From Sambucus nigra (lineage: Eukaryota; Streptophyta; Magnoliopsida; Dipsacales; Adoxaceae): DNA of 64,000 bases. The notes below the pieces were generated by a model. It was not told where the DNA came from. It worked only from the letters and a program-made list of their open reading frames with translations, and did no database searches. Below, one piece after another: positions 11,940-23,551 of the stretch; the stretch's first letter is position 1; every line of letters starts with the position of its first letter. The stretch covers positions 373,819,868 to 373,883,867 of the forward strand of contig OX422207.1 in the NCBI GenBank assembly GCA_949130495.1. The letters are read 5' to 3'. A program made the translations under genes and the position numbers.

Positions 11940-14545
11940 TAAGGCAAAAGAAATACAAAATGCCTTTATTTAATGATAGTATTTTTGGAGGTGCTCAGCA
12001 TTCCAAGGGTTCTTGAATTCTTCCCCATCAAGTGTCTCTAGTCGAAAAGTTATTGATAGGATGACTTCTTAATAGCGATATGGACCATACCAGCTTGCCT
12101 CAAGCTTGTTTCCTTTCTGAAGTACCTTCCTGAGGACATTGTCTCTTTCTTTTAAGTTGGTCGGCTTGACCCTTTTGTTGTAAAGCGAGCAGTCCTCTGT
12201 TGATACGCAACATTTATAAGGGCGACATCTTCTCAGACTTCTTCCACCATGTCCAAGTCCAATCTCCTAATTATATCACTTTGAGATAATCAAAGTTCAA
12301 CACTTTATGAGTTGGTTGACCTATCTCGACAGGTACCACGGCTTCTGTTCCAAATGCAAGCATATAAGGTGTTTCTCCAGTTATTATTCTCGGTGAGGTT
12401 CTATAGGCCCATAGAACAGAGTGAAATTCATTAATTGAGATACCCTTGGTAGTTCTTCAGTCCATTAAGTAAGGTTCTATTTGTCACATCTGTGTAGCCA
12501 TTGCTTTGTGGATGTCCTGAGACAGAATGAAGTTTTTGGATCTTGGATTGAACACATTATGCTTCAAATTCATCGTTATCGAACTGCATGCCATGGTCAG
12601 TAATGAAGGAATAAGGCATGCCATACATGTATATGATGTTCTTCCATATGAATTGATATACCTTCTCATAGGTCATCTCCAATAACATCTTTGCACCTAC
12701 CCACTTCGTGAAGTAATCAACGACTACCACCAAGTATTTGAACCTACCTTTAGTGGTCGGTAATGGGCCGACTAAGTCATTTCCCCAAATGGAAAATGGC
12801 CATGGATAAGTGATAGGTATTAAAGTAGCGCTTGGTTCTTTATGAACTGCAGCAAACCTCTAACACTTATCGCATTTTCTTGAGAAAGATATACAACTCG
12901 CTTTCATAGTTGGCTAGTAATAACCCTGTGTTGTAATTCTCTAGGCAAATGATCAACCAGTTGAATGAGCTCCATAAGAACCTTCATGCACTTCTTTCAT
13001 TAAATCAGCCACTTCCAATCGATGGACACAGCGTAGTAAGGAGATAATGTATCCCCTTTTGTATAGGAGTCATTTCTCCGACATATATCTACCTGCCATG
13101 TATTAGAGCATTCTTGTATCTTTTTTATTAGTTGGAAAGATTCCATTTTTTATGTAAGCTTTAATAGGATCCATCTAAGATGGTCCTAAATCTAAAGCAA
13201 TGAAATTGATCATTAGATCTTCATCTATGCTCCCGGTTTCCAAGATTTCTACAGGAATGCTCCTCCTAAGTTTTATTCTTGTTGTTGAAGCCAGTCAAGC
13301 AAGTGCATAAGCTTGGGCATTTTTTATCCTTGGGTTCTACTTATCTGTATAACCAGAAATTTGGAAATGGCCTCCATTACTTTATCCAAATATCTTACCA
13401 TTAAATCCCCTTTGATTTCATATACAAAAAGTACTTGGTTTACAATCAACTGAGAATCACTATGCCACTACTTGCCCGGCACCTAATGATTGGCATAACT
13501 CAAGTCCGACGATTAAAGCCTCGTACTCGGCTTCATTATTTGAATCTTAAAATTAAAACCTGAGGGCATATTCCACATGAATATTATTAGGAGGGTTAAG
13601 TACGATACTAGCTCCACACCAATTGCACTTGAAGATCCATCAACGTATAAATTGCATGATGGAATTTCATTGCTAAATATTTATGCAGATAGATTTCCAT
13701 GGCGGAATACCTTTTTAATTTCTTCTGCATATTTCTAGGTTATTTCTTGAGTAATGGATGATTCTGGTTGATCGGTTATGACTTTAGCTTGCTTCTCAGT
13801 AGAGCTCTCTTTTGTAGAAGTCTTCTAGGCAGAAAGTTCGGTTGGTCAGTAACCTCTCGATATGCAAATTCTGCAATAAAATCTGCCAAAGCTTGCCATT
13901 CCAATGATGATCTTGGCTCGTAGATGATGTTGTATTCTCCCAGCTCTACTACCCAATACATCAACTTGCTTGACTTTTCAGGTTTGTGGAGTGCTTGTCA
14001 AAGAGGTAGATCGGTGTACACTACTATGGTGTGCGCTTGAAAATAAGGCTTTATACGCCTGTAGGCTTCAATGAGGGCTAAGGCCAATTTTTCCAACAGT
14101 GGATACCTGATTTCCTTTTCCCTGAATGCTTTGTTTGTGTAGTAGACTGGTTTCTGGATTCCATTCTCCAGTCGAACTAATGCCGAGCTAATTGCGGATT
14201 CAGAAACAGCTAAATACAAATATAATTTTTCTCCCAACATTGGTTGGGACAACAATGGAGGGGTCCCCAGATACTTCTTCAACTCCTGAAATGATTCTTC
14301 ACACTGATTCCACCCAAAGGTCTTTTTGAGCACCTTAAATAATGGTAAGCACCTATCTGTTGCTCAAGAAACAAATCGGTTGAGGGCAACCATTCTACTA
14401 GTAAGTCTTTGAATATCTTTTTTACAGGTTGGTGATTGCATTTCAATTAGAGCTTTAATTTTAGCATGGTTTGCTTATACTCCTCTCTGATTTACTATAA
14501 AATTGAGGAACATTCCTTCTTGCACATCGAATATGCAACCTAACA
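11940..14545 (-). pseudogene. Tat-1 pol remnant (end of RT, RNase H, integrase)
   Basis: Read on the minus strand. It begins inside the gypsy reverse transcriptase 3' region (FDVQEGMFLNFIVNQRGV at about 14530-14480). Next come the connection and RNase H (FGWNQCEESFQELKKYLGTP and NKAFREKEIRYPLLEKLALA, 14333-13998; then WVVELGEYNIIYEPRS and ALADFIAEFAY, 13964-13776). Decayed integrase follows to about 11940. Several stops separate these blocks. The corresponding Tat-2 region (45420-48020) aligns by eye throughout, including the KKYLG(S/T)P and LLGEKLYLYL words. The N-terminal part of pol and gag are absent. Confidence 0.8.
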
Positions 14546-14993
14546 TAAAACTCGTCAAAACATTCGGACTCTTACATGGTGATAGTTTCAAACTGGATGG
14601 TCAAATTTTGCAACTTTGACGCCTTAACTGCATTAGTAATCTAATGTGTCAATTGGAGGATATCCCATGCCTATTTAAACGTGGTACACGTTATAATACG
14701 ATGAAACTCGTCAGGGGTGACGGCTCCAAAAATAGTGCCAAGGCCACGAAAATTATAGGTACTCCATTTAAACTCTTCCTCAGTCCAGACCAACACATGT
14801 TTGAGATTTGAGACACTATTGACGGTGACAGTGGAAGTAGTCCACCCTCTTTCACAAACAGTCCAAACACGTCCATCAATTTCTTTTAAACCAGATTTCA
14901 TGCGGGCTTTCCAGTAGGTATAATTCGTGCCATCAAAGACGGGAAATCGATTATATAAGTTTTCCATCAGAAAAATTATGAAAAATTTGAAAA
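14546..14993 (-). pseudogene. Copia gag fragment
   Basis: The frame opens MENLYNRFPVFDGTNYTYWK (from about 14966), followed by ARMKSGLKEIDGRVWTV and DEFHRIITC. After a stop near 14670 it continues AWDILQLTH, NAVKASKLQNLTIQFE and FDEFYVRL. This order is typical of plant copia gag N-termini. The homology ends at about 14546, where the minus-strand sequence becomes gypsy reverse transcriptase. With the primer-binding site at 15069-15079 and the LTR end at 15083 it forms the 5' part of a copia element whose pol is missing. Confidence 0.75.
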
Positions 14994-15068
14994 TCATATT
15001 TTTAAAAAAAAATCTATATCTAAAAAAATTTGCGAAAAAAGAATCACTCGATAAATTAGAGTAAACTT

Positions 15069-15079
15069 CTCTGATACCA
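15069..15079 (-). other. Primer-binding site (initiator tRNA-Met type)
   Basis: On the minus strand this reads TGGTATCAGAG, the standard plant copia primer-binding site complementary to the 3' end of initiator tRNA-Met. It lies three bases from a candidate LTR end (TG at 15083 on plus, CA on minus) and about 100 bases upstream of the gag start. Confidence 0.8.
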
Positions 15080-15082
15080 ATT

Positions 15083-15178
15083 TGAGAATTCTACGATATC
15101 GATTATTAATTTAATTCGCAAATTTCCAAACTTTAAACTTATTTGACTAGATGTCAATCTTTGATCCAAATTAATTTA
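15083..15178 (-). repeat. 5' LTR of copia-2, proximal piece (interrupted by CACTA-1)
   Basis: It starts with TGAGAATTCTACG on plus (the CA end of the LTR on minus), next to the primer-binding site. CACTA-1 interrupts it after the TTA at 15176-15178, and the sequence resumes at 25122. The far end of the LTR is not identifiable because no second copy is in the window. Confidence 0.6.
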
Positions 15179-15189
15179 CGCTACACCAA

Positions 15190-15550
15190 AATGGGAGATT
15201 TGTGAGTGCTGTTAGCACTCACAAATGACCTTTATAACTGCTATTTACCGTCATAATTTAGAGGGTGACAAAAGAAAATTTACAACTCCCAACAGCAGTC
15301 ATAATTTTTTATAACCCCTATGGAGTTATGACTGGTGACCCCAATTTGTAACTGCTATTCGTAACTGCTGTCAGCAATCACAAATATAACATTCGTAACT
15401 GCTGTGAGCAGTTACGAATGTTATATTTGTGACTGCTGACAGCAGTTACGAATCATATATTTGTGACTGCTGTTAGCAGTTACAAAATTGATAGTAGTGA
15501 CAAATTTGTGACTCCTATTAGGAGTTACAAAATTAAATTTGTTAAATGTT
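15190..15550. repeat. CACTA-1 left subterminal repeats
   Basis: Many copies of a short unit, GTAACTGCTGTCAGCAGT/ACAAAT and variants (TTTGTGACTGCTGTTAGCAG), occur in both orientations, forming local inverted repeats (for example around 15385-15480). Such arrays are the known binding sites of CACTA accessory transposition proteins. The matching array at 24610-25110 confirms pairing of the two ends. Confidence 0.85.
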
Positions 15551-15770
15551 GTAAAAGCTATTACAAATATCTTTATATTTTCACAAAATGATGAAATAAT
15601 GAAAGTAAAATAAATATCATGATAACAAGTCTAAAAATTTTGACAAAATTTTATTTATATTTCTCACATTCCAAATATCCAGTACACATAAAACTTGTTA
15701 AACTTAATTTAACATCAAACAATCCCTAAGTGGGCGCCAAGTACAAAATGAACATAGAATAAAAAATAAA

Positions 15771-16093
15771 CTAAAAAAAGTAACGACACAACACTTCGAT
15801 GACATGGAATGCCAGGAACATGTAACAAATCATTCTAAATCTAGACCAGGAGTCACCACGCAGTGGATACGATTCGTGAAGTCTAGGTATATCAGCCGTG
15901 GGGGGTATTGATGCGGTGACATCCTCCCTCTTGTACTTGGAGTATGCCTGTTGAGCAAGTTCAATGGACTCAAATTTTTTGAATACGGCGCCTCGGTATC
16001 CATTAACTTGTGCTTGTGTTGCTTGCCACGAAGTGTAAACACCTGGATTCAGGCCTTTGAATACTACGTATGCCGGATATGCCATGTGTATGC
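15771..16093 (-). CDS. Viroplasmin/RNase H1 N-terminal-like exon
   Basis: A 3' splice site (TTATTTGCAG, ending 16094) opens the exon, which reads MAYPAYVVFKGLNPGVYTSW, then QVNGYRGAVFKKFESIELA and a tail to a stop at 15771. The pattern YVVFKGxxPGVYxSW...QVNGYxGAxFKxFxSxxxA is the fold known from the N-terminus of eukaryotic RNase H1 and the caulimovirus P6 (viroplasmin) domain, which bind RNA/DNA hybrids or double-stranded RNA. After the domain the exon continues with a short low-complexity stretch and a hydrophobic tail. No RNase H catalytic domain is visible downstream. It lies about 600 bp inside the CACTA-1 end. An upstream exon must exist, but I could not identify it. Confidence 0.6.
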
Positions 16094-16112
16094 CTGCAAA
16101 TAATAAAATGTG

Positions 16113-16113
<1 letters not shown>

Positions 16114-16144
<31 letters not shown>
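16114..16144. repeat. (TA)n microsatellite
   Basis: About 14 TA dinucleotides lie in the intron side of the viroplasmin-like exon. A shorter TA run lies at 16179-16194. Confidence 0.9.
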
Positions 16145-16148
<4 letters not shown>

Positions 16149-16195
16149 TCATTTTTTGTGATAAAGAAACTACCATAGCTTATATATATATATAC

Positions 16196-17640
16196 TAGCG
16201 TATGCCCGTGCCTGAAGGCACGACGAAAATTGCAAAAAAAAATCGTTACCCGACAACAAAGTGAAATAAATGTACAATATTTTTGTTCTAATTTTAAAAA
16301 ATTTGGGCAGAGTTCCCTTTATTTATAGGACTATCCACCCTGTTTAAAAAAATAAAAATACTCAACAACAGCAATACTACAATACTCGAGGTCCATATTG
16401 GACCTCATTTCAACCACTTCATCAATTTAACAATAATATTGACAACTATTGAATAGGATGTTGAGTCAAGAACCACACGCATCACCGTTCAACTACATAG
16501 TAATCCCAAAACTTTGAATCTACAAATAACTACAAAGTAATCTATATAAGGGGTGGTGGTGGATATGATAGGAATGATACAAACAAACAACTTCCCCAAA
16601 GTTGGGTAAACATATATGAATTTCATTACCATCATCTTACCTTTTCTCGTCGTTAAAAGATAGTTTCACTTATATCTTACCTAATCCTTCACCTGCAATA
16701 AGACATGTGAATTGATAATTAAAAATGATAGCACAACTTGAACCAAAAACCATCCATTTTACTTGAATACAAAAATCATTGTAAAACAGAAGCATTCTAT
16801 GCATATGTGACAATTTATAGGTACATAAAAACCATTCTTGAATATTTTCAATCAAGTCCCCCAGACTATTAATATAACAATCAAATAAACCTTATGAAAT
16901 AGTAATTCACATACCTAACATATAATTAATAGAGATGTTGTCTTTGAGAGTTTAGCAGCATAGAAATAAACAGTTACTGGTACCAAATGACTACAAAGTT
17001 GTGAACATGATGGTTTGATGATTAGTAGACCTCGGCAGGGTAGTACATATTTAAGAAATAATACAGGTTTCATACATGACGCATTGGTGCACTCTAAATA
17101 AAGCTTGTGATTCAAGTGCAAATCTATCGCAACAAGTAATATCCGGTAAGTACGGAATCGTGATCCACAGGGATTGAACCAAATCATAAATAATTATTTG
17201 TGTATATGCTCAAAGCTTCACAGTTTAATTTTATGATGCTATTCACAATGCAAACAATAACGGGCTAAAGGCTAATAAATCAATAACTCGAAGCATGCTT
17301 CATAGCTATACAATAGGATAAGCCGAGCATATAGGTAATCATAGTAGATATTTTTTTTATAATAAATAAATAAATAAAAACAGCAACGGCATGCCTGTTA
17401 TATGTTAGTACTAAAAACAACAATATATACAAAAGAGATATATACAAGAACAAATATGAAAATGAAAATGAGTAATTTCATTAATAATCACAAGTTGTGT
17501 ACATGGGGCACAAAAACCAAAATTAGAAAATACACTAAATGTACTCTCTCTTCCCCACACCACTACACAACTACAAAGTTACAAACCCAAAAATAAAAAT
17601 AAAGAACCACAAAAGTTAGCAGCAGAGAAAGCGGGATGAC
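16196..17640. other. Non-coding interior of CACTA-1
   Basis: No supported gene. The segment begins with CTAGCGTATGCCCGTGCCTG, directly after a TA tract. A GCCCGTGC phrase next to TA repeats is common in plant repetitive DNA, so a small nested element may begin here, but no partner end was found. 17340-17640 is A-rich. Confidence 0.3.
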
Positions 17641-17646
17641 AACGCC

Positions 17647-19384
17647 CTACATATGGTCCAGATGGCGGCTCGAGGACTCGGGCGAGGTGGGGTCACAAGG
17701 GGCATAGGGATCATAAAGTTAAGGAGGCACAGCAGCCTCGCCCCCACGAATATGAGCAAACAAATCCATCTATGCCCGGGCAATCATGGAAGTATCTCGC
17801 TAATAGTCAGCCCGTAAGGATGCAAAGTTCGTCATATAGGTGCCTCCAAACTCGATAAAATCAGACTGCAACGATGCGAAGTTTGCCATATAGGTGCCAC
17901 CAAACTTAGTAAAATCAGCCTGTAACTCATCCATCCGCATCCCGAGATATGTAATGGGGTCAACAGTAGGAGGCACAGGAGGTGGGACTGGATGAGTCAC
18001 TTCCGGAATATCCGTCATAGGAGCATCAGGGGCATTCAACATACGCTTTTTCCTCCTCTCCCAATAATCTTACCCCAAGATTTTAGCAATGGTCTTATCA
18101 TTAAACACCTTGGGCAACCTAGGTATCTTTTCGCTGCCCAAGACCTCACATCCGGCATCCCTGCAAATCCGGGAAATCAGTCGCGCAAAAGGAAGAGTTG
18201 TGGTTCCCTTCTCGCTATAGGCAACGTTCACTATTTGATGCAACATGAGGGCGGGAAGACTGATGACCATGTCATCCCCTAAAAGACTGTATAATAAGAG
18301 GGTCTGCTTATAACGGAGGACAGCCTTGGTCTGAGTTGGAATGATGGAATTAACGGCGATGAGATGGAGGATACGATGTACATCGGGCATGCTCGAAGTG
18401 GGGAAAGTATCCCCCGCCCAAATCTTGTCGGGTGCAAGACGCGCAATAAGTACCTCTTGTCAAAGATGAGGCGCATCTGCGAGGATCGGGTAATGATAGA
18501 GCTCGGGGTTAGAAGCCCCACTAAGGTGCGCAACCAAGATGGGCTTAGAAATAGTAATCCGCCTCCCTCTCACATATGCTTCATACGTGCCGCCGCGCGT
18601 AGATACTAGAGAAGCATAAAAACGGCACACGTGGTCCTCGTCGACCTCCCCTCTCATGGACAGATGGGCCTCCCAATTGAATTTGGCTAAATACCGTCTT
18701 ACAGAAGCCGGCATCTCATCTAAAATCACCTCCTTCTCAATAGCAATCGGGCGACTGGTTTTGAACATGGCCCGATACCACTCCATCGCATCCTTGGAAC
18801 AAAAAGATTCAAAACCAGCGCCTCCTCGTCCAGTAATCGCATTGGATGATGTCTTGGTGATCGAAGGAACCTACAAAACATTAATTCAATACACACACCA
18901 TAAGTGCGATGCATAAAATCAAAGTAATCGTGAAATTTGGGGAAACTAGGTTCGGAGGGTGCGCGTTGGGAAACATTGGTCGAGTAGACGTAACCGACGC
19001 ACACCACACTCAAACAAGGATAATTCAACAAGAATGTGTGATAAAAGGTGCGAAGATGGAGCTTTAGCGCACAAAACCTTCACAGAGGCATTTTATCGAA
19101 CATATAGCGTGCAATGTATAGAAAGTAGGGTGAAAATGGCATTTTCAAAGTGAAACAACCCCAACAAATACAACCTAATCATCAAAGCAACATAAACAAG
19201 TTGTATTTGTTGTATTCACATCACAAACAATGAGAAAATATGAATTTTCCTGCAGAAAATGTGGATTTTACAAGAATACATTTAACCCTACTTTTATACA
19301 AAGAACACTAAATAAGATTTGAAAACAATTTAAGAGGATTGAATTAGTAACCTTAGATGAGGATGCCCTGGATGAGGAAGCCAT
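17647..19384 (-). pseudogene. Putative plant transposon protein-like gene, two exons, with internal stops
   Basis: Exon 1 (19384-19352) encodes MASSSRASSSK and ends on an AAG/GTTAC donor. Exon 2 starts at 18870 after TTTTGTAG in phase 0 (VPSITKTSSNAITGRGGAGF). One frame then runs to 17647 with in-frame stops at about 18460 (TGA), 18067 (TAA) and downstream (TAG). Recognisable blocks are MFKTSRPIAIEKEVILDEMP, VRRYLAKFNWEAHLSMRG, DHVCRFYASL, RILHLIAVNSIIPTQ and RFARLISRICRDAGCEV-like text, then a proline- and valine-rich stretch and a heptad-like tail with two repeats of FGGTYM. This matches my recollection of the family annotated as putative plant transposon protein domain, whose function is unknown. 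Splicing and frame are coherent apart from the stops, so it is a young pseudogene or needs readthrough. Confidence 0.65.
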
Positions 19385-19504
19385 GAGGGTGAAAATGAAT
19401 AAAATAAAGGAAATGATATGGGAGAGGAGGAGGTCTTCGGATAAGGGAGAAGAGAGAATAAGAAGTTGATTTAAACAAATGAGGGAATTTTAAGTGACCA
19501 GGTG

Positions 19505-19706
19505 AACCGAATCGATTCGAAACTCTCTAATTCAACACTGTCTAAGGGCGAATCGATTCGGTGATAAACCGAATCGATTCGGGTGTAGAGACTTGACACT
19601 TTTGGTTTGCCAAATCGATTCGAAAGTAACCCGAATCGATTCGCAAACCCTTAATTGGCTACTGGAAGGGGTCGAATCGATTCGGTGATAAACCGAATCG
19701 ATTCGG
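19505..19706. repeat. Cluster of seven ATCGAT-centred palindromes
   Basis: CGAATCGATTCG or a close variant occurs at about 19507, 19549, 19570, 19611, 19632, 19673 and 19693. Four of them form two pairs linked by the identical spacer GTGATAAACC (19560 and 19684). The cluster lies 120-320 bp upstream of the ATG of the two-exon gene at 17647-19384, in its promoter or leader. It may be a protein-binding array. Confidence 0.85.
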
Positions 19707-19719
19707 ATGCTGGGATCCA

Positions 19720-20264
19720 ACTTTCTGCTTTGCTGATTTCCTAAATCTCATGAAATTTGATCATTGGGCCACCTTCAACTGGATTTCTTGGACCCATATG
19801 GTATATCTAATGTATATAACAGGTCCGGAACCAAAAAATGCAACCCCACACGTTCCGGGGGATGCTCGGCACCAAAATTGAGAATTTATCGAACCCAATC
19901 ACCCTTGCTAACGGGGCTATTGCGTACGATGTCCGGTTGTTAATCCGCAGATATAATTAGGACGTAATTCATAATGTGAACACCTATTCTTCCCATTCTT
20001 CCGACTTCGTTCCAACTAAAGTTCACACACTTAACAATTATGTCGGGTTCTAGATCCGAAGACATGATACCTATCAAAAATGGACTACCCCAACCGCTTG
20101 ACCCACGTTTGGTTTTGAAAACCGGATTAATATTTGAAATAGGGGGCCATGGGTTATTAAAGTGACGGATCGGTGGGTCGGTGCACAAATCGATAGAAAC
20201 ATTATCTACCCAATTTTTCTCCAAGCAACTCTCCCTACACGGGCAATTGGGTCGGTGCATAAAA
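19720..20264 (-). other. CACTA-1 segment between tnp2 and the second gene
   Basis: Minus strand 20260-19940 is open for 106 codons (for example NNPWPPISNINPVFKTKRGS), directly following the DUF4216-like end of tnp2 but in a different frame. It could be the very C-terminus of tnp2 or unrelated sequence; I recognise nothing in it. No LTR or TIR is seen. Confidence 0.3.
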
Positions 20265-23200
20265 CACTTGCTTTAAGTTTTGGAATGCACAAACGAATGG
20301 CTCATCATTAACATTGTCTTTACTCTTCAACTTGGCCAAATCAACCTTCACCATGTGAGTGTCAGGGTCGACCATAAATGCATTCTTGTCCTCCATTCTC
20401 ACCCAATCACAGTAAAATACAGGTATGCTGAAAGATATATAATCTAATAGGATAATTTGTTTATAATCACATAATACGTCATCTCAGCTTCTATCAAGTT
20501 TTTATCTTTCGCGCTTGCCCTGAAATGAGTTAATGCTTTATATGAAATGTCGTTGTTTTGTTTTCCAATGATTTTTAACTCGTGTGTGCTTGAAGAGAAC
20601 ACAAAACCATTAACACGATATTGTCCAAACTCCTTGGCTACAAAACTAGGCCCATTTGCTAGATGTGCAAGCCTTGTCGATACTTCACCAGCTTTCAATA
20701 ACTGAAACCAAGAAAGTATTTGCATTGTGAATATGTTGCAAAGACAGTAAATAAAAGTGAGGTATTACTGTAGTCACCTCGGAAGCTACCCAATGCCTAA
20801 AGTCATTGTCTGCGCTCGCGCCTCCCTTCCTCCTCTTGGCATGCCCGCACTCATTATATTGCCTAGGTTAAAACACTAAAAATATTAATTTCTAATGAAT
20901 ATAACATCGAACATATTACATTATTTTACAAACACTTTAAATAAACTCACATTTTCCATTTATCTATGTCTTCATGCATCTCGAATAAATATCGAGCCAC
21001 CTGATTATATTGTGTACTTGTTAGCTTCACTACCTTACCTTTCCCTAGGGCCTCCTCATCAGCAAACTCTTCTAATTCATCAATAAAACGTTCACGACCT
21101 CCAACGTTTGGGTTAGGTATATATTCCTTTACATACAAGGAAGCCTCTTCCATAATGTACTCCTCAGCAATGGACCCCTCAACATACCGTGTATTCTTAA
21201 CGTAATCTTTAAAAGTTTTCATTAATCGTTCGAACGGATACATCCATCGGTACCTTACTGGTCCACATAAAAGTGCTTCATCGCACAAATGCACTAAAAG
21301 GTGGATGCTTATGTCAAAGAATGAGGGAGTAAAGTGCTTCTCCAAAACACATATAGCCTCGACCAAAGTTTCTTTCGTTGCCATTATGTGCGTCCTGTTG
21401 ACAACTTTCTCACACAATAGGGAGAAACATAAGCTAATTTGTAGAATGGCCCTTCGAAGATCCTTGTGTTCCGAAAAACAGTGTCCGAACAACATAGGGA
21501 TAAGTTGCATTATCACATGCCAATCGTGGGACTTGCACTTTTTCAAATCTTTTGTTGCGTCGCAGACAATCCTGCGTAAGTTGGATGAGAAATCAGAAGG
21601 GACCTTCAAGCCCTTTAATGTTTCTAAGAACATATTTCTTCCTTCAATGCTCAAAGTATAAGATGCAACTGGCATATTCTTTTTTTCCAGTGTTTGTATC
21701 TTCTTTCAACCATAATGATCTTTTAATCTTCAAATCACGAAGATCTTCACGGGCTTTTTCTCCATCCTTGGAATGAGAACCACCAATGCATGTGCTTACG
21801 AGATGCTCAATGATATTTTTCTCAGCGTGCATTATGTATATCACATGTCACACAGGATGTTCCTTCCAGTATGGCAAATCAAACATTATTGATCTCCTGG
21901 ACCACGCTGTTTTCACATCAACATCCTTTCTTTTACGCTTTTGGGCCAAAATTATGGGTGTTTCCCCCTCAACTTTTGATCAGCCTTTAATGACCTTTCT
22001 TCAATTTCCAGACCAGAAAGTCTTGGTGGAGGTGGTCGCGTCTCGGTGCCTTCTGGGAGAAAATTGCTTCGTATTGACCTGAATTTGTGACTTTGGGGAA
22101 AAAATCTTCGATGACTATGATAAAAAAAAGTTTACCACTTTTCTTAAGCCAGCTGGCTTCAGTCTCCTCTCCACATATAGGACAACCTAGGTAACCATGT
22201 ACATTGCACCCAGATAAGGTCCCATAAGCAGGAAAATCATGAATTACCCATATCAACATAGCTCTCAAAATGAATTCCTCCTTTTTGTATGAGTTGAATG
22301 CTCTCACACCTTCAACCCATAACTCATTCAATTCATCTATTAGTGGCGCTAAGAAAACATCAATGTCACTACCCGGTGCTTTTGGACCTGGTATCAACAA
22401 CGACAAAATTGAAAACTCCTTTCTCATGCACAACGACGGGGGCAAATTTAAAGGCGCCGTAAACACAGGCCATATAATCCTATCTGTGCTCAATTTGCCA
22501 AACGGGTTAAACCCATCGGTTGATATTCTGAGGCGAACATTGCGTATTTTGTAGCAAAGTTCGGGTATCGTTGATTTGCAGATTTCAACACAGATGAATC
22601 AATCGAATGTCACATGAGATTCTCACCCACCTCCGCTCGACCATGCGAAGTCATTGCCTCTGCTATCCAAGGTATAGTGTAAAGTCTCTTCAATTGAGGA
22701 CCTAAAGGGAAATACTTTAACACCTTCTTAGGTGTTTGCGTATCTACTTTCAACAAATGTTTATTATGTACTATCATCTTTTGTTCATATCTAGGTTCCT
22801 TACATACAGGACAAGCCCGTTTGTCCTTATGCTCCTTATAGTATAAAATACAGTCATACTTGCAGCAATGAATTGATTTGTATTTCATACCCAAACCTTT
22901 TAAATTATCCTTCATGATCGGATAATTGACTGGTAGTGTATTTTCTTTGGGAAGCAAATCTTTCGCCCAGAGGAGTATTGCCGTCACACTTTTTCCCGAC
23001 AAGCCAAATTTGCTCTTTAAGTTGTGCAACCCAACCATGGCATATAACTTTGTGTGGTCGGGGTTGGAGTTATGGTATAATGGTGTTGCGGCTGCTGCTT
23101 TTAATCGTATATAATCCTTAACTAGGTCCGTATCGTTGCCAACATGATCCTCACATCCTAAAGCATTCCCTCTACTATCTTACTTTTCTTGTGCTGCGTG

Positions 23201-23551
23201 CACTTCATACGTATCATTTATGAGATCGTTTAACCTAGCATGTACTAACGGGTCACCATTTGTGTGAACGATTTCATTGACAAGTATTTCTTCTGGAATA
23301 TACTTAAATTTCCTCTCCCCATGGAAATGCCAAAACGTGTAGTCAGCTTGCATACCCCAATGAAACAAATGTACTTTTACATCTACCCCTTTCAAGCGTT
23401 TCCCATTTTTACAACGATTGCACGGGCATGGGATAATATCAGTTTCGAGATTCTTCGTTGCATAATTCACAAAGTCTTTAACCCCATTAATGTATACTTG
23501 CCCCACTCTACAACTTTCACCCATCCACTCTTTATATTGTAGAAACCCCAT
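20265..23551 (-). pseudogene. CACTA-1 tnp2 transposase, decayed
   Basis: The N-terminal transposase-associated domain opens MGFLQYKEWMGESCRVGQ and has a CPCNRC zinc-like motif (23551-23180), then a TAA. In the same frame follows KFGLSGKSVTAILLWAKDLL and a CPVCKEPRYE cysteine pair (23038-22610). After a frameshift near 22550 comes the Transposase_21 core: LSLLIPGPKAPGSDIDVFLA and DFPAYGTLSGCNVHGYLGCP (22493-21987). Another frameshift lies near 22110. The DUF4218 region follows, with CKSHDWHVIMQLIPMLF and YPFERLMKTFKDYVKNTRYV (21675-20947). After an intron (acceptor at about 20701) come LANGPSFVAKEFGQYRVNGF and DUF4216 (PVFYCDWVRMEDKNAFMVD to QVFYAPTQ near 20250). The domain order is complete for a TNP2-type transposase, but stops and frameshifts make it non-functional. 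Confidence 0.9.

Larger units (their letters stand above)
6973..14545 (-). mobile_element. Tat-1: truncated Ty3/gypsy element with antisense ORFs
   Basis: The element lies in minus orientation. The order read on the minus strand is decayed pol (14545 to about 11940), a spacer with tandem repeats, two antisense ORFs encoded on the plus strand (11105 to 8190), a purine tract (7501-7515) and a 3' LTR (7499 to 6973). The LTR and both antisense ORFs match Tat-2 (41714-56139) by eye, so they are members of one family. The 5' LTR, gag and most of the reverse transcriptase are missing: at about 14545 the frame switches abruptly to a copia gag. The antisense-ORF arrangement is known for Tat-lineage elements such as Grande and RIRE2; the lineage name is an inference. 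Confidence 0.75.

Noticed and set aside
16185..16215. Helitron 5' end (CTAGCGTATGCCCGTGC after TA repeats)
   Set aside because: No CTRR end with hairpin or Rep/helicase coding was found to pair with it.
19505..19706. Protein-coding reading of the ATCGAT palindrome cluster (minus-strand frame 19532-19720)
   Set aside because: The peptide simply reflects the repeats; position upstream of a gene start and palindromy favour a DNA-level role.
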